Below, one piece after another: positions 22,702 through 34,511 of a stretch of 64,000 bases of DNA. Position 1 is the stretch's first letter; each line of letters opens with the position of its first letter. Source of the DNA: Geosiphon pyriformis (lineage: Eukaryota; Glomeromycota; Glomeromycetes; Archaeosporales; Geosiphonaceae); contig JAAOMT010000028.1 in the NCBI GenBank assembly GCA_016748015.1, positions 78,001 to 142,000 on the forward strand, written 5' to 3'. Made by a program: the position numbers and the translations under genes. Below the pieces are notes generated by a model, which was given only the letters and a program-made list of their open reading frames with translations, had not been told where the DNA came from and did not search any database.

Positions 22702-23591
22702 TGTTACTTGAAAAAAAAAAGCTAATCAAAGAAAGAAAGAAAAACATAAAAAAAAAAACATAATAAAACATGAAGAGATACAGAATAATGTGCAATAATA
22801 TTGAATAACATATTATAACATAGAATAATATATTATAATATAGAATAATACAGAATAATGTGTAATAATGTCAGATAATGTGTTATAATATAGAATAATT
22901 AGTTATAACATAAAAAAATAAAACAATAGCTAACAAAAACAGACAATCCAAAGCAATCCTGTAAAACTAAAAATATGTATATATAGCAATAGCATTAAAA
23001 GCAAAAAGAAAGAATTCTTAAACAAAAATTCATTAGTTATCATTCTTAATTAGAAACATATTATTCCAAAATATCAATAAATATACTTATTCAGCATCTT
23101 AAATCTAATTACTTACTATCAGCTCTAAATGTTGATAGTAATTGATACTTAAACCACATAGAAACAATAGCTTTTGATCATGGCTATTAACGAGATACTA
23201 ACTTGTATTGTCTTGGCTTAATTTTTTTTATTTCATTTTTTATTTTTTTGTATCTTATTAGTGGTTTACTAAATTTTTAAGGATTAAGTACTAAGTTATT
23301 AACATCAAGAATTGCCTGGTAAAAGACCCCTGCAAGTGAGTAAAATGCATAAGAATTACAGATTACTTATCAAAAGATTGCCAACCACCAAGCTAAGAAA
23401 AAAATTGATGAAATTGTGATTCTGGGAAGCTACAGATAAAATAACATGAGAATCTCTGTCTATTATACAAAAAACTCAATCAAAATCTTCAGAATGCAAA
23501 AACCTTCAGATTACTACCATCCCATATCAATTGAGCACCAAGTTATGAGTTTGTTATTTACTCCAACTATCTGAAATAATCATCTATAATA
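22702..23591 (+). repeat. Solo LTR, family LTR-B, copy 3
   Basis: 890 bp, TGTTACTTG at the start and TAATA (decayed TAACA) at 23587-23591. It aligns with copies 1 and 2. The flanks are CTGC and TTGT, which do not match well. The LINE-1 coding sequence on the two sides is not contiguous: ORF1 stops near its end on the right, while the left side starts within ORF2 before RT, so the endonuclease region is missing. Confidence 0.75.
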
Positions 23592-25610
23592 TTGTTTTAA
23601 AGGCATCAGCCATTACAGCAGCAGATTCATGTTCCTAAAGAGATATTAAATTAGAAAACATATCATCATTAAAAGATAACAAACTTACATAAGGGCCAGA
23701 CATATTAATGTTCTCAAAACCACACTCAGCTTTTAGAGCAACTACTTCCTGCTTCAACTTACCAATAGTTCTGCTAAAGATACTTATGTGAACCAAAACT
23801 TTGTTGACCTTGAGACCAAGAGCAGAACTTGAAACCAGATTACTATTAACAAATTGTTCAAAAACTTTGACCATAGATCCAACAGACTTAATAATAGATT
23901 CAACCAAAACAAAAAGCTTGGCCAAATCAGATTTCAGAGATGCCAGCCAAGAAGACACCAAAAAATCTACAACAGCCACAAGAGAAGCAGAAGCTATTAA
24001 AAAAAAAACTCAGAAAGAACAAAGGAAACAAATGTCTTTGTATAAAACAAAAAACCAACAAAATATGGTTTAAATATCTTGGGAGCCTTAAAAGAAAGAG
24101 GTAGAGCAACTTTGCAGTCCACAGCCAAGTGGTCTATCTCTTGACACCAAAAACAATGCCAGCAACCAGGAGTTTCTTACCAGATATAGCACTTTCTCAG
24201 TGTATTAGTTTTGACAACAGCAAGATCCAAATCAGCTTGAAAGCCAAATGTAACCAGAGCAAAGCAGAGACAATAACCAAAATCAGAAGACCAAAGAATA
24301 AAACAAGTCTAACCACCAACTTAAGAAATCATATCACTAATTTCAAAGACAGTACAGTCAAGAGGAAAATTAACCAACTTGGCTTTAAACTTATCATAAA
24401 ACACAATTGTTTCCTGTTAATTTATGAGGAGAAGAATCTGAATACTATCTTTGCCCACTAAAACTGACCAGTGATTGAGAGCAGATGTGGCAGCATCTAA
24501 ATTCTTAAAATAAACAACAACATATTGCCAAATACCAGCAGATCTCAACTGAATACAAAAAATTTCACCAAAAACACCAAGAGCCATCTTAATATTAGCA
24601 GCAGATACACCCAAAGGCACATTGTGCAATGCAATAGCAGCAGAAGGGGAGCCAGACTCAGAAACTATCAAAAACTTGGCAATTTTAAGAGTTGCAAAAT
24701 GAACAGAGCTTGTAAGCTCAACCAAAAATACAGCATCCAAAAAGTTTTGGAAAGCAAACTTCATACAGAAAAGCTTTACATTGTCTTTTGAAACAGACTT
24801 TGCATCCAAAAAACCATGCACAGACTAGAAGACAGTTTTAACATGAGCCAGTTTGATCTTAAAAATAGCACCAAACACCAGAGTAGAGACCACTTATCCA
24901 GTAAATCTTTAATAACTAGTAATAGTTTCTCAAACACCACCAGAAGTAGCACCAGAAACCAGAAAAGAAAATAATTCAGTATCTATTTGGTCAGCCCAGT
25001 TCTTAAGCACAGGTGACATTACAGGAGATAATTGTTTTGTTTTTAAAACCAGTGATAATTTGCTAAAAGACACCACATTTGGCAATACAGCCAATAATTG
25101 ATTTTGGCCTATCTTGAATAATATGCCAGATGATACAACAGAGATCTTATTTGAGATCTCATTTGGAACCACAAAGGAGTTCGGTGTAACAATAGCAGAG
25201 GCAAGCAATTGCCTCCACTTTTCTGAACTTTTGGTCTTTTTGACTATTTTTTTTGAAGAAGTGCTAAAAGCACCAAATATTGAAGCTATGGAGAGAAATA
25301 TTAGCTTGTTAACTAGTTTATTATTAAACACTTTTGGGCTCTTAGTAAGAGTGAAAACAACACTGGAACTAACCCAAGTGTGTCTCTTTAAGAGAACTTT
25401 GACCAGTGAAAAACCAGCCAAAGATAGGGAAGTTGCTTCAGTAGCTATTAAAGACAGTTTTTTACAATTACTAGATAAAGAGAATGCTTCTAAAATGTTC
25501 TGTCTGATTGCTTTTACAACAAAAAAAGCTTCTTTGGTTGAAATTTTATTAGATATCTCAGGAAAGATATCAAGTACAGCTTTTTTACTCTTTGCTTTAG
25601 TCATGGCCAT
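23592..25610 (-). pseudogene. LINE-1 ORF1 (nucleic-acid-binding protein)
   Basis: Minus-strand ORF1 starting at an ATG (25610, 'MAMTKAKSKKAVLDIFPEIS'). The N-terminal Ser/Lys-rich part is open to 24930. An RRM-like part follows at 24821-24417 ('MHGFLDAKSVSKDNVKLFCM', 'VPLGVSAANIKMALGVFGE', 'YVVVYFKNLDAATSALNHW'). Then comes a decayed stretch where this family has a CCHC knuckle (24416-24000), and a coiled-coil-like C-terminal part at 23979-23635 ('SWLASLKSDLAKLFVLVESI'). Coding breaks off at about 23596 at the LTR-B copy. It is the best preserved LINE ORF1 of the window. ORF1 proteins of I/Tad-like LINEs coat the RNA. Confidence 0.82.
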
Positions 25611-25679
25611 AAAATTAAGGAAACAAAAAGTTTTTTTATTTTTATTTAAAATATATAAAAACCAGTTTTAATATAAGTT

Positions 25680-28600
25680 TTATAAAATAATTAAATTTTA
25701 TAAAAACACATAAAACACAATTAGTTAAAAATTAAAACTAATTTAATTAAAACATAAAATTTTTTTAATTAATTATCAAAAATATGTGGTGTTTAAAAAC
25801 TTAATTTTAAAAAAAAAATAAAAAAAACATAATTAAAATATTTAATTAATTAAAACACTATTATTAAAATTATATTTTTAATAACATGATATTTTTTATT
25901 ACTTAATTAATATTATGATAAAGATAAGATTAAGTATTAAAACTAATAACTTATTTAATAAAATAAAACATAATATAAAATATTAATAATATGTATTTAA
26001 GAATTAAAAATTAATAAAAAATTTGAAGTGTTAATAATAAGTATATAATATATTTAAAATATTAATAAAAAGTATTTAAAGCTTTAAAATATATATATAT
26101 ATATATATATAATAACTGATTACTTATTATAAAACTATTAAAAAAAATTGGCTTAATATAAAATTAATATTTTTTTAATATACAAAAAAACTGTATATAT
26201 AGTTAAATTATATAAAATCTATATATTATATTAAAACTATTTTAAATATATCAATTATTTATATATATTTAATTTAGTTATAAGTTTACTTAATATATTA
26301 TTTTTTTAGAAGCTAATAATTTAAATAACTAAATTTAAAAATATAATTATATATTATTAACACTAATTATAATTATAATTAATATAATCTGACATAAATC
26401 AATTAATTATATTTTTGAATAATAATTGCAAATTTAAAATATTAAACTGCATAAATAAAGACATATAAAATTTTTAAAACATAATAAAATTTGTTGTTAT
26501 TAAATTATATATATTAATTCTTAATTTTTATTGGTATTTCTTAGTTTGCTAAGATTTTTTTATATTTAATTTAGTTAAATAATTAGATTATGCTATATTT
26601 TTTTGTTGTTATTAAGTTAATTGCTGATTTTTTATTTGAATTTGAATTTATTAATTAAATACAATAATATAAGTCTTTTTTACATGATTTTAATAATAAT
26701 TTTTATAATATATATTATAATTTTTATATTAAAAATTATAAAAATTATGCTAATAATAATAAACAAAAATTCATTAATAATAATAAATAATAATTAATGT
26801 TTAATTTTTTAATATAATAACTGGTTTATTTTAGTGTTTTTTATTCTTTTGATAAGTAATTCAATAAATTAATTTTATGTTTATTTTTGTGTTTTTTATT
26901 AAATAATTTTTAATATTATAATTTTAATATTTTTTCTAAAATTAATTAATAAATAATAAAACAATAAAATAAAATAAAATAAATAAAAATTAGTATTTTG
27001 TTAATAACTATAATTAAAAGTTATTGTTTTAGTGTTGTTAATAATATTGTATTTATACTATTAATATTATTTAAAAATAAATAAATTTTAATATAATAAA
27101 TATTAATTTATATAAATAGAATAATAAATAATTTTAATAATAATATTTATTAAAAACATGTTTATTTTAAGTGTTAAATAATTAACTATTGAAGCTATTA
27201 GATAAGAACCAAAACTAAATTTAATTGTTTTTTTTGTTTTTACTGTTATTATTATATATATTTTAATTTTTATAATACAAAATTCTTAAAACTTTTAATA
27301 ATTCTTATATTTTTTTTAAGTTAGTATTAATATTTCTAATATTTTTAATATTATATAATTTAATAATTTCTTTATTATTAGTTAATTTATATAATTTTAT
27401 TTTTTAAATTATTTTTTAAGTAATATTGTTAATATAAATATTAAAATATCAAATTCATAAAAATTTCTTAGACTAATATTAAAATTTTAAATATCTAATT
27501 TATATTGAATTATAATATTATATACAAAAATAAAAATACTTATAATAGTTTTTAAATTATTTACAAAACATTAATAACTTTTAAAAACAATTTTTTTAAG
27601 ATAAAGTTTTTAGTAATAACTATATATAAATAGTTACTGGATCTTATTTTATATAATAATCAAATAATTATAAAGTTTGTAATCAATAAACCAAATAAAT
27701 TATATTATTTAACAATAGTATTAATAATAACTATTTTTTTAGTAACAAAATTTGATTTATACAAAAATATATGATTCAAATTTTTATTAAAATATAATAT
27801 ACTATATAATCTTTTTTTTATATAATTAGTAATTTTTTGTGTAATATTTTTATAAAATAAGAATAGAAATTAATCTAATTAACTTAATATATATATATAT
27901 ATATATTTAGATATTATACTATAATTGTATATAATAAGTTTAAATTTTAAGTTAAAAACTTATTTGTATATTTTACAGCACAATTGGCTTTTTAAACAGC
28001 AAATTTAACAGAATTAAACAATTTTACATAAAATATTAAGCATTTTTAAAAACAAAATAATCATAAATAACCAAATATTATTTATTAATATTATAAAATA
28101 AGAAGTTGTAAAAGTGTTAATAATTATATTTATGTAATTATTACTTATATTGCCAAAATAATTTTTAACTTTATATTATCAAATTATTAAATTTTGTTTT
28201 TGATAATATTATTAATATAATAATATTTTATTAGTATTTATTATAAAAATCAAAACCAGAAGTATTTAAATTTAATGTATATATATTTAATATAATCTAA
28301 TTATTTAAAAACTATATATTTTATTTAAATACAAATTAAAACAAAAATTATTGCTTATAAATTACCAAAATTAATAACAAAAAACCATAAATATTTAAAT
28401 TTACTTTAAAATTAACATTTAAGAAATAAAATAAAAACATTAACAACAATATTAAAAAAATCTATGTCTTAATTAAACTATTAGTATAAATATTAATAAT
28501 ATTTAAATTATTATTATTATTTATAAAATAAAATAAAAAATAAGTAACAGTTAAAAAAATAACATAAATTAACTAATAACATAATATAAATTATCAAAAT

Positions 28601-30090
28601 ATACAATATTAGAAATTTTAAAAATACCAAAAAAATTTTTAAAAATATTAGCAGAAATATTAAAAATTCCAATAATAATTTAAAAAATATGTAAAATTAT
28701 TAAAAATTCCAAGAATTTATATTATAAAGATTTATATATATAGTATTAAAAACAGAAAAAATAATCAAGTTTAATTTAATTTTTATTAAGTAACTTTAAT
28801 AATTAAAAATTTAACAATTAAAATAAATATTTTAATAAAATTATTATTTAAATTATTACTATTTAAATTTATTTATTTTTAATTAATACCAATAGTATTA
28901 ATACAATTTTACTAATAATATTAAAATAATAGCTCTTAATTATAATTATTAATAAAATACTAATTTTTATTTTTTCTATTTTTTATTTCTTTTATTGTGT
29001 TTTATTTATTTTACTAAATAAATAAATAAAAGTAAAATTACAATATAAAAATTAGTTGGTAAAAAATATAATAATAAATGTAAAATTGATTTATTAAATT
29101 GCTTATTAAAAAAATAAAAAACATTAAAATAAACTAATTATGCTAAAAAATTAAATATTAAATATTATTAGCTATTATTATTAAATTTTTGTTTATTATA
29201 TAAAGAATTTTATTAACTAAAACTTTTAAATACTTAAACTTTTAATTAATTAAAATCTTCAAATATTAAAATTTTTAAATTTAATTAATAAATTTAATAA
29301 ATTTAAAGCACTAACTTATAAGTTAATATATTAAATTCATAATTTATAATAGCATCTATTAATTATTTTTAAATTATTGTATTTAAATAAATAAAAAAGC
29401 AAATTTAAAGAAAAAACAAAATACACTAAGCAACAAGACTTTTATTATTAATAAACATAATAATAATATTAAACTAAACAAAAACTAACTTTTTTAAATC
29501 TAATTTTTTTAATAATAAAAGTTTTTTTAAATAAAACATGAATCATAATAATTTAAAAGTTGGTTGATAAAAGTATTTTAATAATCTAACCAAATTAAAG
29601 TAAAATAAATAGGCCAAAATATTTAACATTAAAATTTTTTTCTTTAACAAAAAGTGTAAAATAAGCCATTTATCAAAAACAAATTAGTTTATTTTATTAT
29701 ACAAACCTAAATTTATTTAAAGCTTTTAATTAATATATATAAATTACATTTACTTAAAGTTTTTAAGCAAAATTTTATGGTTTTTATTTTTAATAAAATA
29801 AAATCAATAATTATTTTACAACTTTACTTAAAAGTTAAAAATTTAAATTAATTTATTTAATATGGTCTAAATATTGTTATTTGTTTGTTACTATTAATTT
29901 TTCCAAAATATTTAAGCTTTAAAAATTTTAAAAATGGTTAATTTTTATATTTATTGTAATCAAAATTTTATTATTTGTTTCTAAAAGTAATATTTTTTAT
30001 TTTTAACAAATATTTAATTAACTTAAAATCTTAAACTTCAAAATATTTAATAAGTGATTTTTAAATGATTGGTTTTATTATAAATCATAT
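25680..30090. other. Extremely AT-rich decayed repeat DNA, no gene
   Basis: About 4.4 kb of almost only A and T, with no reading frame I can support, (TA)n runs at about 26086-26111 and 27889-27906, and a decayed LTR-B copy inside. There are hardly any CG dinucleotides. The change to host sequence near 30100 is sharp. Most likely ancient transposon debris. Confidence 0.7.
28520..29380 (+). repeat. Decayed LTR-B copy 4
   Basis: Shares with the other LTR-B copies the TATATATAGTATTAAAAACAG segment (about 28735), 'AATAATAGCTCTTAATTATAATTATTAATAAAATACTAATTTTTAT' in shortened form (about 28925-28970), the T-rich run, and an ending near 'AATTATTTTTAAATTATTGTA'. Termini cannot be fixed exactly because of base loss to A/T. 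Confidence 0.5.
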
Positions 30091-30467
30091 TTGAAATATT
30101 CAATATTTAAGAGTTTCGAAAACATATTAATGAAAGGATGCAAATTCTATGGATTTTCATCAAAATTTGAATCAAAAGAATTTGAACATAAATTATTGGT
30201 TTGAAAAACCCGTAATAGAGATGCAAAACTGATAAAGGATGGCAAAAACAAAACGTGCGCCAGATGAACCTATGTGTTATTTCAATTTTCAAACTGTTTG
30301 TGGGTTTAGGAGCGTCAAGATACTTGGTTCGAAATGAATCAAAATGTAGGATACAAATTTCTTGATATAAATACTAAGTGTTTGCTTGAGGTAAAAATTG
30401 AAAGAAGTTCCGACTCAAAAATAAAATCACAAAGAGTCCATGATCTCTTAATCTATAACAAGATATC

Positions 30468-31266
30468 TCAATAAACCGATAATATCTCTGAAATAGCTTG
30501 TTTCAAAGATTCAGGACTGGCAGTCGTGAACAAAGTACCCGGGTAGGATTTACTACCCCATTGTGGATGAAGCAAGATGTGGCAACAACCAGCATTCTGG
30601 ACATCATATTTTAAAAATTCCTGGGCGCCTTGAACATCCGGGTATATTGATGGACCAGGTGGAGAAAACATCTTTGAACAGAAAATATTCTAATCATTAG
30701 TAGAGCTGAGATAACTTTCATAAAAATCCTTGGTGAACTAATCAATAAGTATATAGGGCCTTACCGGGAAGCCTGATGCCGGGTCAGTGATATCAGCCCA
30801 ATTCCCATTTTTTCGTAAAATTTCACATACCGCCGTTCCCCATTCAAAAAACTTTGAAATTGTTACACAAAACTCGAAAGCCTGTAACTTTTTAATCTGT
30901 CAAAAACTTAAATCATTTCAATATACTTACCATTTCAAGTTTTTCGTCTCGCTCTTTGTCAATTAAGGGACCCGTACCAACAAGATCATAGACGCATTTT
31001 TGGAAGGTGGGCACCACAAGACACTTCTCAAGATCATTCACTTTTGGAAAAACTCCTTTTAGATCTCTAGTGAATCTGCTTGAAATAGCGTGAATCGAGT
31101 ACTCAATAGTTAATTTTCTGCGAGTCTTGGGAGTTAATGCAGTCACGATTATTGGGCCAAATAATGAAATAGATCGTTTATTTCCAGCTCGAGATTTAAT
31201 TGCAACCGTCTTTGAAGAAAAGGAGGAGTTAGTGGGAGAACCACAAGACATTAAAATGTGCTCCAT
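30468..31266 (-). CDS. MMADHC-like cobalamin trafficking protein (CblD family)
   Basis: Proposed exons (minus) are 31266-30931, 30851-30765 and 30671-30468, giving 208 residues. The ending carries the family signature: 'NGNWADITDPASGFP' (family WADxIDPxSG), 'YDVQNAGCCHILLHPQWGS' (family ...GCCKVIRHxLWGT) and 'YPGTLFTTASPES'. In animals the protein delivers cob(II)alamin from MMACHC to methionine synthase or to mitochondrial methylmalonyl-CoA mutase. The human protein is near 300 residues, so this one is short at the N-terminus, with no clear mitochondrial presequence. The first intron has three in-frame 3' sites (exon starts 30896, 30881 or 30851); I chose 30851 because it avoids an insertion and gives a 79-bp intron. 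It starts 160 bp from the divergent p24 gene. Confidence 0.78.
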
Positions 31267-31425
31267 AATTTTGACAAAGGGTTTCTCAAAAAAAAAAAAC
31301 TATGAACGATGGGACAGATAATCTACAGTTTATTACACATCACGGGTTTCATTCTTAGGACAAAAAATAACACGTAGCAACTATCTTGATTCAACTAACA
31401 GGATAATACTTTCCAAAAATTTTTC

Positions 31426-32490
31426 ATGATGGTTAAGACAAAAGGCTTGTTACTTGTAGACACTTTCATCTTTTATTTCATATTATTATCCTTACTTTGG
31501 CCAGATTTAGCTGAGGGAACAGCCCTAACATACAATGTTGCTGCACATGAAAAGGCTTGTTTCTACGCTTGGGCTGATAAAGCATATGAGAAAGTTGCTT
31601 TTTACTTTGCGGTAAGATTTGAAACGCTAGTCGAAAGATTTAGGAACAAGTTTTATCCAATGCTCGTTATCAATTTTTGGCACCCGGCTTTGCTGGAGGG
31701 TCACAACATCTTTAGTCAGTGAAACTGTGGCCGCCTAGAATGTGAGAGTGTCATGTTTAAGGAAAATTTTGCGAGCTCATACCAAATATCCATTTTATTT
31801 TATTAATGGAATTGAGACCGGTTTTCTTTGATACATTTCAAAAACATCGATTCTTCGTCCCGGAAAAGAAATCAGCTGCAAAAGATTCAAATTTCTTGAC
31901 ATGAGGAAGCTAAAAGATACATGGAGCTCTTTTTCCTTTTCCATTTTCATTGCTAAAACATTGATTTCTAAATTAATTAATCTTAATATATCGCTTTATT
32001 AAATTCTCAGGTACAATCGGGCGGTTCTTTTGATATAGACTATGTAGTAACTGACCCCAGAGGACACGTAGTAATTAGCGGTGATCGAGAACGTCAAGGA
32101 GACTTTGTATTCACAGCAAATTACGTAGGGGAATACTCATTCTGTTTCGCCAATGACATGTCAACCTTCGCCGAAAAATTAGTCGATTTCGAGATTACAA
32201 TTGAGAATGAACCTCGTGCTGAATTACCCAATTCGAAAGGCGCTACCCCCGAGAAAACAAGTAACATGGAAGAAAGTTTGTTCCGATTGAGTGGAAGTTT
32301 GAGCACAATTGCTAGAACTCAGAAATATTTTAGAACTAGGGAAAATAGGAATTTTTCTACAGTTAAGAGTACCGAGAATAGAATATTTTGGTTCGCGTTG
32401 TTGGAGAGTGGGCTTATTGTTGGAATGGCTGCGTTACAGGTTTTTGTTGTTAGGACCTTCTTTAGTACTACGAAGCGCGGACACGTTTAA
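31426..32490 (+). CDS. p24/emp24/gp25L family cargo receptor
   Basis: Exons 31426-31611 and 32011-32490 (399-bp intron, phase 0), 221 residues. It has an N-terminal hydrophobic signal peptide (about residues 8-32), a GOLD domain with the conserved cysteine pair 'EKACFYAW' and 'EYSFCFAND', a polar/heptad region (about residues 135-180), one membrane segment ('FALLESGLIVGMAALQVFVV'), and a short cytosolic tail with the diphenylalanine motif 'FFSTTKRGHV'. p24 proteins cycle between ER and Golgi, the FF pair binding COPII and the basic tail COPI. The length is typical. The tail has KR three residues from the end rather than a classical KKXX. Confidence 0.88.
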
Positions 32491-33343
32491 GAGAAATTAG
32501 TGATGTAAACATAAATCATGGTGTATGTTAATGGATGGAGGATTTCATGAGAAGTCGAGTCGAAGCACTTGATCGCCTTGACCTCAGCAGTCGAAGCTTT
32601 TGAACTCAACTTTTAGTGGAAAGACTGTGTGGGGTTCAAGACTTTTGTTTCTTATTTAATCCATAGGTTTTTCAAGACTACTAAATTTAGAGAAATAAAA
32701 ATATTATTGTAATAAAGACATTTGTCGGATTGAAACCATTACTCTAAGGCTTTGAAGAGCGAAATGAGATAATTTTTTTAAAAATGAAGTGAATTTTGAA
32801 GTAATCCCTAAGATTTCATCATAGTACTGAATAACCATTCACTTAAACGGTTTCAATGAAATACCCATCACATTCTTTTCTCTAAAGTACTCATCCTAAT
32901 ATATGTTTCGTGAATTAACAACCTCAGAATATTTTCCGGTAAATGAACCAAGTTCGATCAGGCTAACAACTTTTCACATATCATGAAAGCTGGAAAAGGA
33001 ACCATTTAGCCGTCCAGATTTCAACCTCTAATTAACTATGATTAAAATCTTATCTGCTATTCGAATACTTGATTGAAAAATTATCCATCACCACCCAGCT
33101 TACAAATATGAAAAATATGGCAGATACTATGACTTTTAACGTCTAAGTTAACCCTTTTTTAGTGAACTCTTGAATATGCAACATTAAATAGTAAAAAAGG
33201 GACCCAATAAAAACTATGGCAGTATCGGCTCCCCACGCTCCTAAAAAAGGGACACAAAAACGGCGAAAATGAAAAATATGTCGGAATAACACAATGTTTT
33301 TTGTTATTTTTTTTTGGAACAAGTAGACTTGTTCCGATTGAGG

Positions 33344-34119
33344 TCACTTTGCAAACGGTTCCCCAACTGGAAATAAAAATAGAGTTGATTTTTAATTTCA
33401 ATTTCGGTTTGATGTAATATTAATGTCAATATTTTCTTAGTGATAAGCAGCTTACTATTTTTTCCTCGTAATTTTATACCAAGCACGCGTTCAAGTTTGG
33501 TTAGAACTTGTTGACTTGGAATTGTACGGCCCATTTCGTAATCATTGATCTTAGAGTATATGGTATTTTTAGTCGGTAATAAAATTATACAGATAAATGC
33601 CACGAACATATATAAACATTAATAAAACATACAGAATCTGAACTCAATTATTGCACAACAAATTCGATTTCACTTACAATATTAGCTTTTTCATTAATCT
33701 TCACACCAAGATCCTTTTGGTTTAATCCTTTAGCTTGTCGAGCCTGTTGTATCGCTTTACCGACGGATAAACTGATTTTGGGGGGTGGTGCTACATCGTT
33801 TTCTCGATCCAGTTTGGCTATGCGTTGATGGTCGGTATTGGTATGCATCTTGTTGGTGCCACCAGTAGCTTAAAATTAAATTGATCAATTTGATATGAGA
33901 AATCATGAACCAAAAGCAAAAAGCTTTTATGAAATCAACTGTTATTGTAATGCTTTTCCAACAATTTGTCAAAAAGATAGTAGCTTTACTTTTTCGTTCT
34001 GTTTCAACAACCGCATTAGCACGACGCGCTTGGTTAATTGCGGACGCCCCTTTGGCAACCTTTACCGTTTCTCCACGCTTTCGAATGACAACAGGTTTAT
34101 CCCAATCACCTTCGCTCAT
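33344..34119 (-). CDS. MBF1: Multiprotein bridging factor 1
   Basis: Exons (minus) are 34119-33990, 33868-33678, 33549-33456 and 33366-33344, giving 145 residues. The N-terminal MBF1 domain reads '[16 protein letters not shown]' to '[16 protein letters not shown]'. The C-terminal Cro/C1-type helix-turn-helix reads '[20 protein letters not shown]', '[20 protein letters not shown]' across an intron, and '[19 protein letters not shown]'. The last exon is only 23 nt and supplies 'GEPFAK' before TGA; without it the frame would read on through the intron. MBF1 bridges bZIP activators (Gcn4 in yeast) to TBP and also guards the reading frame on stalled ribosomes. The length is near the yeast protein (151). 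It is divergent from the arrestin gene. Confidence 0.93.
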
Positions 34120-34511
34120 TGTTGCTTTTTAGTATGTGGATATTATGAAAATTTAGGCAAAATAATAGACACTAACACACGATAATTTCAGTGGTTTTAT
34201 AAATTATTAGTGAATCAGGTGGGATGACGTAATTATCATTTGTGTCATGATTACCATTAGTAAATTTTACAAATCGTGGGACAGTTTCAACAAAAGAAAG
34301 TAAAGGAACAAACTATGCTGCAATTAAGTATTATAAAAAGTCGAAATATGCATCTATGGCGCATCTACATTTGCTTATATTTGCTTTGCTTTGGAATTCA
34401 ATGGATTTTTGAGAAAATTGTGTTTCTTTGCTTATTTTTTGTCTCTGCAATATTTGTGTTATAAATCCCTCTGTAAAACTTGCTAGAACAGAACCCAGAA
34501 AATTGATAATA

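Noticed and set aside
22780-22920. Repeated GAATAATGTGTAATAAT-like units as a CRISPR array
   Set aside because: Short degenerate tandem units inside an LTR with no unique spacers, in a eukaryotic genome.
26086-26111. (TA)n run and dense AT tract as a replication origin or mitochondrial insertion
   Set aside because: Simple AT repeats are expected in decayed repeat DNA. No mitochondrial gene or origin motif was seen.
34428-34511. Upstream in-frame ATG of the arrestin-domain gene
   Set aside because: It would add 28 residues unlike any arrestin start. The ATG at 34512 is nearer to the domain, although 34536 also remains possible.
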